Source of the DNA: Rosa chinensis
Taxonomy: Eukaryota; Streptophyta; Magnoliopsida; Rosales; Rosaceae
Assembly (NCBI RefSeq): GCF_002994745.2
Contig: NC_037094.1
Coordinates: 20,809,001-20,873,000 of the forward strand
DNA length: 64,000 nucleotides
Direction: 5' to 3'
The notes under the pieces are model-generated. The model saw only the letters and a program-made list of their open reading frames with translations. It made no database searches and was not told the origin of the DNA. Both the position numbers and the translations under genes were made by a program. Positions 12,459 to 28,030 of the stretch are shown here, in pieces; the stretch's first letter is position 1; each line of letters opens with the position of its first letter.

Positions 12459-12944
12459 TGTACATACCAGGGAAGTCTCCACCAGGTTTGGCACTATCAA
12501 TTAAGATCCTTCGGTACTCCCCAGTACTATACCATGGGCCGGGTTCACGACCCATAATGGCATGACTCGTATGGGATGTCACCTCAGCCACCCAGGGCCC
12601 GGTGCAAGGCTGGCACATCCCATCTAATTACACAAACAAGAGAGTTGATATGGCATCAGAAGAACAACCTATGTCCCACATCGAAGATAGGGGAGACTCC
12701 TTCCCCATGCTCGAGTATAAGGGCATTAGCACAACTACCTTTGACGGGTAATAACTCCTTTATCCACTATTTACTTGATACTCTTATATATTAGTTTCTC
12801 ACTCAGGCATCGAAGAGGTGTAAACCGTCTGGTACGGTTTACCCCTCTAACGTTGTATTCTTGATTCAGGATCTAGGAGTTGGATCGGTATCCCGGACGG
12901 TATAGCATTCTGTGTGAGGTACCCGGAGAAAGCCACCAGAAACA
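12459..12944 (+). repeat. 3' LTR of the Tat element
   Basis: It begins TGTACATACC after the polypurine tract and ends CCAGAAACA at the point where similarity with the 5' copy stops. The length is 486 bp. The target duplication cannot be checked because the left end is outside the window. Confidence 0.85.
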
Positions 12945-13853
12945 ATTAGCAAATCGACCCAAGAACATGTTCAACAGCCACAAAGAGGCATTTATTTACT
13001 TGTAGATCTAAGACCACAAACTCAACCACAACCCAAAAATAATATCTTCAACAGAAGTCAAACAAATCAACACCACCCAAAACCCAATCAACCAATTCAG
13101 AGAGAAACACGTACCAGATGCAAAGGAGATTTGACATGCCTGACCAAAGCTGAAGTGATAACCCAAATCTCTCAATCTCCCAAAAAAGACTGTTTCTTCA
13201 TTTGCCCATAAGGGATATCAGAGAATAAGATAGAAAACAAAGACTTCTAGAGATCCACTTAAGATCAATGAAAATTGATGTGTTCAACATCCACGGAGAT
13301 GCCCTTACCTGCATATCTAAGATCTATGCAAGTAATACAAATTGAAATCAGTTGCATCTAAAAATCAAATTAACCAAAACATTTGGAAGTTCTAGAAAAT
13401 GGGAGACTCAGAATCAATTGAAAAGTTTTCACTTCACGAGTACCTTGAGTTTTTACTGGAAATATGGAGTTGATGAGACGCTGATCTAGAAATCTGGAGG
13501 TCGTCCATTCCCGATTGGCCATTATTATGCAGATAATGTACTTGGGCTTTTTCGGGGTCCGAACCCGACGCAGCTGCCTGAGTCTTGGGGTTTGCGGGTC
13601 AGGTGGGGATTCAGTTGGGGTATCGGTGGAGTAGAAGAGTCGGAGGAGGGTGAGGGATTGGGTGTTTGAGGGTCATTGGGAGGGTTTAGAGAGAGAAATC
13701 ATGGTGAATGTGGTCTAGGGTTTTTGGTCAGGATAAATGAGAACGCGTATAAAGTCTAACTTGAATTAATGAAGATAAATGGGAATTTGGGGAAAGTTAT
13801 TGATAAGGATTCACAGTTATATGACGTGGCAAGTTTTAATAGGATGGTGATAT
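12945..13853. other. Sequence flanking the Tat element, unassigned
   Basis: No confident gene was found. On the minus strand, 13760-13440 looks like the 5' part of a transcription unit (CT-rich and proline-coding, then ordinary AT-rich DNA), but no protein family was recognised and stops interrupt every frame. A 12-bp palindrome GGTGATATCACC lies at 13846-13857. Confidence 0.4.
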
Positions 13854-14372
13854 CACCACAAAATAAAAGTGGTGAGCAAATTTGAATCCTTCACAGTTTC
13901 ACACGGATGTTTGTGTGAAACATGAACACATGAAGCTTGCAATAAATAGTGTGTCAAATATAAATAAACATTTATAAAAATTGTGTAATTAATTTGCCTT
14001 TTGTTTTATTTTGAAGTATGATTCACACGGATTTCCGTGTGTGAACATTGAAGTTATTTTTATATTTTAATATACTCACACGGAAATATGTCTCTAAATG
14101 TAGATATTAATGCAACTATTCTGACACAATGACAGAAATCTCTGCTCTCCCAAGTCTAATCAAACACATTCACTCAGATATTTGTGTGAAATATCGAATT
14201 TTTTTTTGATATATTTCATTTTTACCCTCAGTAAGATATGAAATGATCTGTTTCAAATGTTTTGACATGGATAAGCGTGTGAGTACACAGTTATTCACAC
14301 GATTTTCTCTCCGTACGTGTGAATCTCTGTGTGAACAAAATCCGTGTGTGATGGAACCTTTTTCTAGTAGTG
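13854..14372 (-). mobile_element. CACTA-like (En/Spm) element terminus or nonautonomous copy
   Basis: On the minus strand the sequence starts CACTACTAGAAAAAGG, the typical end of plant CACTA elements. Many subterminal CACACGGAT/ATCCGTGTG motifs in both orientations follow, as expected for transposase-binding repeats. A candidate opposite end, CACCACAAAATAAAAG, is at 13854, but no matching 3-bp target duplication was found, so that boundary is uncertain. Confidence 0.6.
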
Positions 14373-16405
14373 CTTTCACAAGTTCATGGGAATTGTTCAC
14401 ACAATTTAAATTGTTTTCAATTTCTTTATTTTTTATTTTTGGTATTTCATTCGTAAGATAGAAAGGCATTTAGGGATGCTGTGACCACTTACCCATTTTC
14501 AGCTTAAAAATTGCCCACTTACTCCACTAAGAGTTTTTTAACTCCATTTACCCAATCTAATATCCATTGACAGTTTTGCCCATATTTTAATTAATAAATT
14601 ACATCTCTTCTTAGACTCTTTCTTCGATCTATTTTTTCCCTCCTCCCCCCTCACCGATTTCTCTCTCTCTCAACTCGTCTCAGACTCTCTCTCTCGCTCT
14701 CTCACTCTCCATGTCTGAAGATCAAAAATTTCCAGTTCGGATTTGAATTTGGGTTCGGTTTGTCGGGCCTCCACCATTAAGCCACCGCGCCCACCATTCC
14801 ACCATCGATGTCGGGCCTCCATCGCGGTCACTCTGTCCCCACCGTCGGACCACCAGAGGAGGACGCCATCCAACTCCACGAACCCAACCCCACACAGCCT
14901 GAATCTAGATCGTGAAACCAGACCCGAGATGAAGACTGCCTGAACACCGCACTCCATTCATTCACCTAACCGCGGTGGCTCCTCCACCTTGACCCATCGC
15001 AGCACCATGGTCATTATCTGCCATTTTGACTAGACCCCCGAAGCCACTCACACTCGCCCTGACCCTCAAGTCCGCCGCTGACCCCAGCAGCCTGTCCCCT
15101 AGGTTTTCACCACTGCGGCTCCATGGAGAGCGACGACGAGGATAACTGTCACGCCCCTGATTTTACACACAAGAAAATCGATATATATATAATCCCATAA
15201 TTATACATGCGTGAACGTTCAGTCATCAATACAAAATACCTGGAATCTTTTTCCTTTTAACCAAGTACATACTGATGCCCTGAACCCTCAAAGTTAACAT
15301 ACACTCGCTCCATAGAGTATATATTACAATGCTTACGAATTAAATTGTCAACAACAAAATAAAACGTAAATGCAGCTCAGAGTAACTATACAACGGAAGT
15401 CCTTATCAATGGTAAAGTCACAAAGATGGCTTCCTACCGTAAAGCTGCAAAAGCGCCACCTCAGCTTCAGCCACGATTTCCCTGACCTGCAGGATTAACC
15501 CCTACACCATTCCATTGAATAGTGCACTGGGTTTCCACACAACAAAACCCGGTAAGCTTATGAAGCTCGTATGAGTAACTCAAAACCAAATACACAAATT
15601 TCACAAAAGCCTCCTGTTCATAACCTCAATCCTAGCATCCAATTACACAAATTTAGGTCAAACAAGACTTCTTCAAGCAATGTTTGACACCATCCTAACG
15701 CACTACGGTGAATTCCAAAATCACACTCATTTCCCCTTTTCCCCTAGGAGCTTTTGTCATCAACATGACATCAAAGGCGAAAATCAATGAATCACCTTCC
15801 TATCCTCAACACAGAGTACAATTCGTCACCACTGTGGCTCTTAAGATAAATCAAACCATCAATCAATACAATCAAGAAGAAACAAGGCAATCACATATCA
15901 AAACAAGCCAAACGATTCATAGTAACCCCTGCATATAATTTAGTTCAGGAGGTCACATTAAGTCAAGTAATTCAAGACAAAGTAGTCATCGAAGTCCCAC
16001 ACTCTGACGTCTGTAGGTAGCCCCAACCGTCACAACAGTCCTCTCGATCTTTGTTAACTTAATAACAACTCAGCTCCGCTACCGAGCAATCATCACACTG
16101 ATCATCACCTAGATTTCAAGGATCATCACATAGATTCACGCAAATATCGCCAGTCATCACATAGATAGCGATCATCACATAGATTCATCATACTGATGTC
16201 ATCAATTCATTACACAATTATTCCTACCCAAGCTTTACATGACAATCATCACAAAGATTCACCACGAACCCACTAATACATGAATACATATGTATATATA
16301 TATACATCCCATAATATATATACACACACATAATCATCCACTCAGAATGCCACAATAGCAACTATAGTCGTAGTTAACCTAATAACTCCAAGACAATAGG
16401 GTAGT

Positions 16406-16581
16406 CATGCTCATAACAAATATCGATCATGCTCATAACAAATATCGATCATACTCATAACAAATATCGATCCTACTCATAACACATATCGATCATACTC
16501 ATAATAAATATCGATCCTACTCATAACACATATTGATCATACTCGTAACAAATATCGATCCTGCTCATAACACATATCGAT
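16406..16581 (-). repeat. Eight tandem copies of a 22-bp unit in solo LTR 2
   Basis: The unit is CATACTCATAACAAATATCGAT with small variations (CCT for CAT, CACATAT for AAATAT). A and C variants alternate in the later units, which suggests expansion of a 44-bp dimer. Confidence 0.9.
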
Positions 16582-17658
16582 CATACTCAACAAACGATAA
16601 CGGAAATTCGTTCACTAATGAACCTTGTGAGATTACTCACCTTGAATCTCCCGCTGCGTCTTCAATACAGAACAAGGCAGCCAATCCATAAAATAGCCAT
16701 CCGAGGAGTACTACATCACGTACCTAAGGAATTACAGCTCTCATTCAGTCAACGAATCACAAGGGATAACGTTCGAAACCCTAAATCGAACCAATATTCC
16801 CAAGGTGACGCCAAATGAGGCGAAACCACATCCGAGACCTCCCAAAGTCCCCGGAATACATCCACGATCGATGTGACCAAACCACATGTCGATCGGACAC
16901 TCAAATCCTCAAGGATCGAATAAATCGATCGGTATGAAACTGCAAAAATCATAACAATTCCATACGAACTCCAAAATTTGCATATTATATATCGAAACGC
17001 TCGTATCAACGAATAGAACATATATAATACCAAAAACAGTTCCTTAAGTGGCCGGAACACCGCCGGAACGCCACCACAGACGGTGGTGCACCGCCGCCGG
17101 CCAAAAACACATTATTTCACAAAACTCCCAACATCAAAGTTCTTCATCTAAGCATGCTTGTGAATTCTCATAACTAGCTCGAAGTCAGAAAACAAGCATA
17201 AGGGGTCGAAAACTACCTCACAAGCTGTGAACAATAATCTAATCCGAGTTGATCGAAGTTTCACGTGAATCGATCCAAACAACCACCAAGGATCGATCGA
17301 CGAGGCTGCTCTGAGTTCAACCAAGAAGACTTGAAGCCTTGCCGACGTCAGAACAAGGAATTCCGACCAGGTCCGAAATCCACAAACTGAACTGCCTTGC
17401 AGCGCCGCCGTGGAGGAGAATCGGCGCTAGAGGACACCAGAGGGACGACCAGACGGAGGAGACGATCCTATCTGGAAAGTTTCGTCGCCGGAGACCGCCG
17501 CAGTTAGCCGGAAAAGTCGGGTCGGATCGACCGGGTCCGGGTCGGGTCAGTCGGATTATTTCGATTCTGAAGGTGCAGCCGAGAGAGAAGAGAGAGAGAA
17601 AGTAAACTTCCGAAAATGGAAGTAATGAAAATAGTAAGTTTCCAACTTGGGAAACTTC

Positions 17659-17666
17659 TATTTATA
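17659..17666 (-). promoter_or_regulatory. TATA box in solo LTR 2
   Basis: TATAAATA on the minus strand, within GGTATAAATAG, is followed downstream by a CT/GA-rich leader near 17580-17603. Confidence 0.55.
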
Positions 17667-18152
17667 CCAAAATGGAAATTCCTTCCAATGGCCATAACTT
17701 TCTCATACGAACTCTGATTTCCACGTTCGACATGTCCACGAACTCGTATCGACGCGCTCTACAACTTTCGTGAAGGAAGTTTTCCGAGAATCCCAACGAA
17801 TAAAAACTCAACCTTTGGCAACCCCCCTAAAACCATATTCTTCAATTAATTATTCGCCCGAAACACTTCCGCTCCATCCACGAGCCACGAAACCGTCCAA
17901 TAGTTATAAAATTAATTCCGGAAAATCCACAGAAAATAATTACGAATTTCCAGGGCATCACAATAACGTGGGGGGGGGGGGGGGAAGGAGTAGGGTTAGC
18001 GGGTGGGGAGGCGTGTAGGGAATTGGCGAGGGTGATTTTGAAGTTTGGGGAGATTTATGAGAGTTCTCTTACAATGTTTAGAGGCAGAGAACCCAGACCA
18101 AGCAGAATAGGAAAAAAAAAGTAAAAAATTCAATGTCATTGGATGTGTCTGT

Positions 18153-18205
<53 letters not shown>

Positions 18206-18454
18206 AAGGAAGAAGAGGGGTAAGCAAATGTTGTGTCTGGGCTTTGATTGCGGTGGTTTGTTTCTCCAAAAAATTGGCCGATTTCAATATGGGATGTTGC
18301 TAGAAGTTATTGTTTTCTTTATCATGATTTGGTTGGGCAATGATAAGATCATTAGTGGGCAATAAAATGATTATCAGAAGATAATAATAAGATTATTGGG
18401 GGACAATAAAATATTTATTGGGCAATAATAAGATTATTATGGGGCAATAATAAG

Positions 18455-18560
18455 TTTTTTTTTTTTATCACATCAACAACTAGTCGTTTTTGTGAGTCGA
18501 ACTCACAACCTCCCACTTACAAAGGGGAGACTTATGCCACTAGACCAAATGGTACTGGGC
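18455..18560 (-). mobile_element. tRNA-derived SINE
   Basis: On the minus strand it carries an A-box-like TGGTCTAGTGG and a B-box-like GGTTGTGAGTTCGACTC, and it ends in a short tail and an A-run (the T-run at 18455-18466). It is flanked by CAATAATAAG at 18445-18454 and 18561-18570. Because the host sequence is itself a repeat of that motif, the duplication is suggestive rather than proven. It is a Pol III retroposon, not a working tRNA gene. Confidence 0.7.
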
Positions 18561-18919
18561 CAATAATAAGATTATTTATTTGGTTATTTTGGGGCAATAA
18601 TATGGTTACTGGGTATTATTAGGGGGCAATAAATTCAGACGCCGAATCCGGTCACCAGTCCGGTATCTGGATTCCGGTCATTGGAGCCAATGGCCGGTCA
18701 CCGGAGTCCGACAAGGTCTTCGATGACTTCTCTCTCTAAGTGACAAAGAAGGAGAGGGCAAAAATGTCTTAAAAAAAAAGGAATAAAAAAATAATTAATT
18801 GGGTAATAGGGAAATGATCTCTTAGAGTGTTTGGGTAAATGGCAATCTCATTGAGTATTTAGGTAAGTGGGCAATTTTTATCCTAAAATTGTGTAAATGG
18901 CATTATCCCTTATAAAAAA

Positions 18920-19065
18920 GGGGCTGTGACCACTTACCCAATTTCAGCTTAAAAATTGCCCACTTACTCCACTAAGAGTTTTTTAATCTCATTTACTCAA
19001 TCTAACAACTACTAACAGTTTTGCCCTCATTAATCAAATTGAAACTCATCGTCTCTCTCCTCCCA

Positions 19066-19120
<55 letters not shown>

Positions 19121-20331
19121 CGACCAGCCTCCATCCCTGTCGCTACTGGCTCTACCGCCATTGTCGTGGAGCAAGAAGGAATGGGTCCTCCCGAAAATCG
19201 ACGAAAACGACATCGCCAGCGCCTCCTGGAGATCGAACCCACTCCTCCGCCGCCTTCTCAATAGCCGGCAAACGCTGTCTCTGCCAGATCATGGCCGGGG
19301 ACAAGTTTATTCTGATCAACGATGGATTCAGAGGCCTTGTTCTTCCTTTAGCTCTGAGGCTCGAGAAGGAGAAGACGGAGGAGATGTTGAGGACGACGAG
19401 GATCTTAGCTTCCTCGAAGAGCCGACCATGATCTTGATCCGGAGATATCCGGTCAGAGAAGTTATTGTCATTGAAGGCGAAGGCGAAATCAGCGTCCGTC
19501 GACATAGTCACGTACCGACAAACTCCTCGTCTTCCTCCGCCGTTCCCGCCAATTCTCCGATCCTCGGCCACGCTTCGAAGCCTTCCCAATCAAAGCCCAA
19601 CCCAATTTCCACCTCAAAGTCCATGTCAACTTCCAAGGCTTTGCCTCAGAGAACCCAGAGCCTCGATCAGAAGAGACCCGAATTGCTGGCCTCACATTCC
19701 GGTGGGTGCCCAGAGAATTTTTTTTTTTTTTTTTGGGTATACTAAGAGCTCCGAGAATAGGGAAGGAAAAAAAAGTGAACGTGTACAATTGAACATATAA
19801 ACTGATCAATTGTGTCTATAGTGTATTCAATTTGGTTTTGGGAGTTTATGCAATTCACTTGAGGGCAATAATATGATTATTGGAGGGAAATAATATGATT
19901 ATTAGGAGGCAATAATATGATTATTGGGAGACAATAATATGAGTATTGGGAGGCAATAATATGGTTACTGAGTATTATTAGGGGCAATAAATTCAGACGC
20001 CGGAATCCGGTCACTAGTCCGGTAGCCGGATTCGGGATTCCCATGACCGGTAGCCGGATTCCGGTCACCGGTCGTCGGAGTCTATCATCGGAGTCCCTGG
20101 CCGGCCACTGGTCACCAGAGTCAGGCAAGGTCTCCAATGACTTCTCCAACTAAGTGACAAATAAGGAGAGGGCAAAATTGTCCTAAAAATAAATAAAAAA
20201 GAATAAAAAAATACTTAATTGGGTGTTAGGGAAATAATCTCTTAGAGTGTTTGGGTAAGTCGGCAATCTCTTAGAGTGTTTGGGTAAGTGGGCAATTTTT
20301 AAGCTAAAATTGGGTAAATAATAATTTCCCC
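18920..20331 (+). mobile_element. MULE family copy B, nonautonomous, with 9-bp target duplication
   Basis: It starts GGGGCTGTGACCACTTACCC and ends TAATTTCCCC, with long similar terminal repeats (AAAAATTGCCCACTTACTCC against GTAAGTGGGCAATTTTTAAGC). It is flanked by the perfect 9-bp duplication TATAAAAAA (18911-18919 and 20332-20340), the mark of Mutator-like elements. Inside are a CT microsatellite (about 19071-19119), a GC-rich region with overlapping ORFs (19161-19745) that I do not recognise, GGCAATAATATGATTATTGG repeats and CCGG-rich repeats. No transposase is present. Confidence 0.85.
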
Positions 20332-20473
20332 TATAAAAAATTCATAACAGTTGAGAGAGGAATGAGATGTGTACATAAATTTTTTTGAAATACAACGATA
20401 CTACAAAATATATGATTACATATATAATTAGGGTCGTTACAGTGAGGGCGTTTTTTTTTTTGGGTGACATTTT

Positions 20474-20648
20474 AAGGGATCCCTTGTATGACCCGCTTTT
20501 CAATCACATATTGACATCTCCATCGTGCAGTTTTTAGTTTTCTATGAATAGATCAATTATGCAAATTTTCAACCAAATTGATGATCGTTTGGGTATTTAT
20601 AATCATGATTTATCATTATGAACATGAACGGTTCATGTTGAACAGATT
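20474..20648 (+). mobile_element. Half of a foldback MITE (same family as 33873-34273)
   Basis: AAGGGATCCCTT, then TTGACATCT, CAGTTTTTAG and GCAAATTTTCAACCAAATTGATGATCGTTT, match the left arm of the intact copy. The right arm is missing; solo LTR 3 inserted at its inner edge. Confidence 0.6.
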
Positions 20649-23304
<2,656 letters not shown>

Positions 23305-23309
23305 GATCT

Positions 23310-25900
23310 TGTCAAGATTGGTGACATGCTCAAAATAGCACTTAACTTAACCCTGTAATAGATTCTCAGACCGTAGTGTATATAAAGTAAGCAAGGATCG
23401 TTTAATGCATGCCAAAGATTAGAAGGGTCGTAAATTAGCATAGACACACAAAATGAAAGTAAGAGAGAACAAAAATGCAAATAATGAAATTGGGATTTTT
23501 GAAGATTTTTGAAAACTAAATAAAATAGAAAACTTTGGAGAAATTGGGGTTTTAAATCAATAAGATGAAGGCAGCTGGGGACATGCTTCTCTACCACTGG
23601 TTACATGTAAATCAGTTAAACTTCTCAAGTTCTTTACTAAATGGTGAATGACAATGGTCAAGGAGAACTCATGAACGCACAATTAAACCTTATTACTTTT
23701 GTTAAGTTGTTAATACCCTAAGTGAAACGCGCGCACTGAGTAAAAACCATTCTAAACATGCAATTAAGAAACATACAAGAAACGCAAGTTGTTCAAACAC
23801 GTCAAGATCATTACTCACAACAGAAAGTGTGACAATTAATTAGACCAATACTAGTATGGAAACGCCATCTATTCTTAGCCTAAGTTGATTGATTTTACTA
23901 TTGTTCTATGCTACGTAGTTGCTACTCACAAATTAAGATCACAAAACGATTAGGTTAGTTGTTATCTTAACCCTAGCTTCAGTTACACGCATATACTTTA
24001 CGTTTGCAACCATAAAACATACACAAATAAAAGGTATCAATCAATCATTCACGGAAAATAGTAAATCAACTTAAGAAAACATTAGCCTGACTTTCATATA
24101 GCCGGAGCTACAAAAGAGTTAGTTCGACATGGTTTTTGAAATCACAAAGTAATTCATAATAAAAAGTTTACAATAGAGCAGAAACCAAAAACAATGGTGG
24201 ACGGAGATGGAAGCCATTATGCTCTTGGAAGCAAGTAACTCTGAGTTATGAAGATGATGTCGCAAATGCCTTTGGTTTCAGGGTTTGTGAATCTCAAAAC
24301 TCCAAGGATGAACTAGGGAATTTGATGTGAAACCGGTCAAATCACCCAAAGACGTACCTTCCCTACGCCCATGTGTCTATCTTAAATTGGTAAAAATGTA
24401 AGAAGTTTTGGAGAATTTGAGAAAACCAAAGAGGCAAAGAGTTTTTTTTTAAGAATGGGCAAAGAGTTATATCTTAGCTCCACCATTGTTCATGACATTT
24501 TTCTGTTAAGCACGCAACTTATATGATTGATTATTGAACAGATTAAGTGAAGTTTGTATATGATTTTTATTCTATGTCTGATACCGTTACAAAAAGAGCT
24601 CTTCTATATATGACATGATAAAATTTTCAATGTTACAACTAGTGTCTCAAAAATTATCTTAAATATAAGAAAATCAATTCAAATTCATAAAGTTTGACAT
24701 ACTACATAACTACCTGCAGTAATGTATCAGTATATCAATTTAACTGATTTGTTCAAACATGTGCCACAGCCTGATAGGCTATATGTACGAGATTGGATAT
24801 GATCATGTCGCGCATTCGGTGAATATATTTGAAAACTCAGCATCGGTCATCAAAAATCAGCAAATTAGCCTAGTTTACAGACAATACTTTATGCAAAAGA
24901 TGGAACAAAACAGAAATGAAGACGTGTGGCCGGCCGTGGCATATGATTAGGTGGCTTGAAAAGCCTTGTGCCTTTTGGCAGTAGTACCAGAAATAGCTAG
25001 GTTGCTCAGCGTCTCCCACTTCCCACTAGCTTTTTTTAGCTTCATTCCCGTGAACCAGCACCGCCCAAATGCCCATGCATGGCCACCAATCAAACTCGGG
25101 ATTTTGGCCAGAAACCAAAACCAAAAAGCATCAGCAACCAAAACAGATAGTTGCAGCTAACTAATTCCCTTGGTTTTTTCTCACCCCTGGCGATTAAGAA
25201 AGGAGTACGTACACAAAAGGAGGAGTTGTTCATACACACGTAACAACTAACAAGCATGCATGATGGAGACGCATGCTTGTACCATTACCATATTATGTAC
25301 GTGCGTGTATATATATTTACAGCAATACATGAATGCATGTGAAAGAGACGTCTTCTCCATTGCTATCAGCCGATTCAGCCCTACCCCATACGCTATTGGA
25401 TTTTTTGAGTAGATACCGTTCTGGTTTTCAAATCATGGATATATACCATGCATTTCGTATACCTAATTCCAGAAAAGAGCCAGCACAATCAATGGTCATG
25501 GGAGTCCTATCTTGCTTAGCTTCTCCTCCTACTGGGGTCATTTTCATGATTTCAAAGCTTATTGCTGTAAGCCAGCTAGCTAGCTATAGCTACACCTAAT
25601 GCCTGCACACCAGACAGTGACTATAAATATGCAGAAAGAAAAAAAAAAACATCATAAATTGTCCTCCAAAACTAACCTGCTTCCAATGATATGGTTTATG
25701 CTAATTAATTAACTATGACATTTTATGGCGCCGTTTGAATAGATATACAAATTTGTGCAGACAACCTTTAACAAAGCATATTGGAGGTCTCTAACTAGTT
25801 TTAAATATGTAAGTGAAGAATCTGATGAATGAGTATATGATTAATTAGTGGGTTGGTATGCCCTATTCGGATTATAGTTAATTAGTCTCGTGTAGTTGCC
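23310..25900. other. Intergenic DNA, no gene recognised
   Basis: It is AT-rich with only short, unsupported ORFs. The part 23310-24430 has the look of an old repeat (minus-strand direction), but no family could be named. A short direct duplication (GGCAAAGAGTT) flanks a T-run near 24430-24475. Confidence 0.5.
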
Positions 25901-25902
25901 TC

Positions 25903-25905
<3 letters not shown>

Positions 25906-25942
<37 letters not shown>
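25906..25942. repeat. (AT)n microsatellite
   Basis: An uninterrupted AT dinucleotide run of about 37 bases at the left edge of a duplicated segment. Confidence 0.95.
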
Positions 25943-25947
<5 letters not shown>

Positions 25948-27110
25948 GAAGGAGAAAATTTTATTTATGTTGGGCATACTTTGACGACAATTAATCATTC
26001 AAAGATCAATTATGATGGTCAGTACGTGTAGGTAGGTGCAGGATATATCGTTGATACTTGAAAGGTCCAAAAAATGGACCACATTTTTTGCTGATTAGTT
26101 AGTCTTGTTAATTAAACAATGCTGTAGTTCACGTATATATATTATAGAGCTGTGGACCAAATCCAGCTGGATTTCAAGGAGTATTCTGAAACCTGGAGTT
26201 CATCATTCTTAAATATACTAAAAGGCATAGATCGAGTTGAAACTATGGTAGAGCATGCTTCAAGATATTAATTAACTATCATAAAATTCATATTCAACCC
26301 AGCTGTGGGATTTTTCCCGTATATATAGAAAGATAATGTTGATTTGTTAAGTGGTAGAAGATATTTAATTATATCCACACTGAACGTTTGGACGAATTAG
26401 TAAAACCGTAAAATCCAGTACCATCAAAATTGGACATGATTAAGGCGAGTAAAAGTTCGTAAGAATTGCAATATGTTCACGCTGTTCTGCTCTTAGCTAG
26501 CTAGTGACTAAAGAAGCAAACAATTTTGTCCTTATAATTTCAGATTAGCTAGCTACCTAGCTTATATTTTGTAATTACACAGGATGCATGTGAGACAGAT
26601 CAATTGAAAGTCATGGGGTTGTGATTTCTGAAGGCCCTTACTGCATATAGGCTAGGCCGCGGATATCCTACAAATTAATTGCTCCATCACATGTATAATG
26701 CAAAAGCCAAAAGCCAAAAGCCAAATGCCACACTGAGCTAGCTATATAGATTAGATCCTGGACTTTTCTGTTGCTCATAAATAACAAATCGCAACAGTAA
26801 AATCTATAAAGCATAAGGAGCCACTTAGGCCATCTTCTGAATCCCCATTACTTACAAGTGATCGAGCAAGTACTCATGTATATTTTGCACCTGATATAAA
26901 TTTTGTACTAATTTGTTTGGTTTTAGATGACCTGATCCATGCTTCTTGCCCAATATATAGATCCTTACATGGATTAGAAATTATGAAGGTGAATCTGCTA
27001 GTTTTAATGACTTGAAGCAATTGATTTTTTTCTCTTTGGGCAAGGCATTGCACTATCAACTTATACATATATCCATGACGAACATCTATGCCGGAAAATT
27101 TTGTTTATGA
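25948..27110 (+). repeat. Ancient segmental duplication, copy 1
   Basis: Blocks match 32167-34900 in the same order: the TTGGGCATACTTTGACGACAA block, GTGGACCAAATCCAGCTGGA, GTAAAACCGTAAAATCCAGTA, AGAATTGCAATATGTTCACG, AATTACACAGGATGCATGTGA and ATGCCACACTGAGCTA. Divergence and many small indels suggest an old event. No exon was recognised in either copy. Confidence 0.75.
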
Positions 27111-28016
27111 AAATGACCAATAATTCATCCTTAATTTTTCAAGATTTGTAAACCAAATACATACTTGTTAATTAGTTTGTTTACTTTGATTGAATTGAGT
27201 CAACTGAAGATTGCACGGCACATATACTGTAGAAATTTGTCGGCTGATTATGTCTTAATAAGATGGTAAGCAGATTGAGTAATTGTTGTTGTCCTTTGTC
27301 TTATAACTGTACGTTGTTTTTATTTTATTTTATTGAATTTACAAAAATGAGACTAACTTTTACCTGTTAAGCCAGCTCAATCATATCCAAATCAGAAAAA
27401 CGTACTAAACCAATCTTTGTCCAAGTTCTTTGTACTTACCGGATATGTTACTTGTCAAAACTGGAATGATTCCAAAAATTAAGGCTGTTGATCACCAAGC
27501 TACGAAAGCAAAACATATTTGTTAAGCATAGTAAATGATACCCTGGTTGTACATCAGAGATCACCATCCAGTAATCGTCCAGAGATATGCAATAATACAA
27601 GAACAACAATAAAGTCTTTTAGCTTCTCCTTTTGGATTTTTCCGTCTCTTAACTTTAGTTTTAGTTTCCAATCAATACTCTACCAACACCAGAGCTCTCC
27701 AAGAATGTGTGTGTAAACTATTTCAAACAATTTTGCTTTGCTGGGTTTTTCTCGTTTGATTTTGAGTGTACCAATGATATATGATTTATATTTTTTGTTG
27801 CCTTTAATTTTCTATCTATAATTTTTCTTATTTTCTTCTATTGAAACTAAATGTAAAACAAACAGATATTTTTTGTTTCTTCCAATATCTCCTTAATACT
27901 TTCTTTTTCCTGCTAGATCGGTAGATGTAAATTTAAGAAGACATAATATATATAGAAGTGGCCACTACATGTTTTTTTTTGCCCTACACCGAGTATTCAA
28001 ATTCAGCTTTAAAGAT
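27111..28016. other. Intergenic DNA, no gene recognised
   Basis: AT-rich sequence without supported ORFs, RNA genes or clear repeats. Confidence 0.5.
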
Positions 28017-28030
28017 AAAAGAAACCTTTC

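Larger units (their letters stand above)
1..12944 (+). mobile_element. Ty3/gypsy LTR retrotransposon, Tat lineage, degenerate, 5' end outside window
   Basis: Bases 1-192 repeat at 12753-12944 with five differences, all transitions, so the window opens inside the 5' LTR and the element ends at 12944. In order it holds LTR end, primer-binding site, gag, protease, reverse transcriptase, RNase H, a second RNase H, integrase, an ORF on the opposite strand, tandem repeats, polypurine tract and 3' LTR. A second (archaeal-type) RNase H and an antisense ORF between integrase and 3' LTR are known marks of Tat/Retand/Ogre-like plant elements. Several nonsense codons and a nested solo LTR at 7764-10557 make this copy non-functional. 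About 2.6 percent LTR divergence indicates a fairly recent insertion. Confidence 0.93.
15147..17962 (-). repeat. Solo LTR 2 (long gypsy-type LTR)
   Basis: The plus-strand ends are TGTCACGCCCCTG and CAGGGCATCACA, flanked by the 5-bp duplication ATAAC (15142-15146 and 17963-17967). A TATA box on the minus strand fixes the orientation. No internal coding region is present. The part upstream of its TATA box resembles the same part of solo LTR 3 (CGAAAGTTGTAGAG, TTCGTGGACATG, GAGTTCGTATGAGAAAG), so the two belong to related families. Confidence 0.88.
14473..18909 (+). mobile_element. MULE family copy C, interrupted by a solo LTR
   Basis: The left end GGGATGCTGTGACCACTTACCC and the right end (TAGGGAAATGATC... 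to ATTATCCC) match the termini of the other copies in this window. Without the LTR at 15147-17962 it is about 1.6 kb. It has the family structure: conserved end, CT-rich tract, GC-rich gene-like part, GGGGCAATAAT repeats, CCGG-rich repeats, conserved end. A clear 9-bp target duplication is not visible, partly because copy B sits directly at its right end. Confidence 0.75.

Noticed and set aside
16406..16581. CRISPR-like array
   Set aside because: The units are directly adjacent with no spacers, and the sequence is plant nuclear DNA within an LTR.
18490..18556. tRNA gene
   Set aside because: A- and B-box-like motifs are present, but there is no cloverleaf, and the unit has an A-run and flanking duplications, so it is a SINE.
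19152..19800. Overlapping frames in MULE copy B as a real gene
   Set aside because: Three frames on both strands are open because of GC-rich composition; none shows a recognisable domain.
24759..25599. Several 60-90 codon frames in the 24.7-25.6 kb region
   Set aside because: They are short, have no conserved motif and show no splice or context support.
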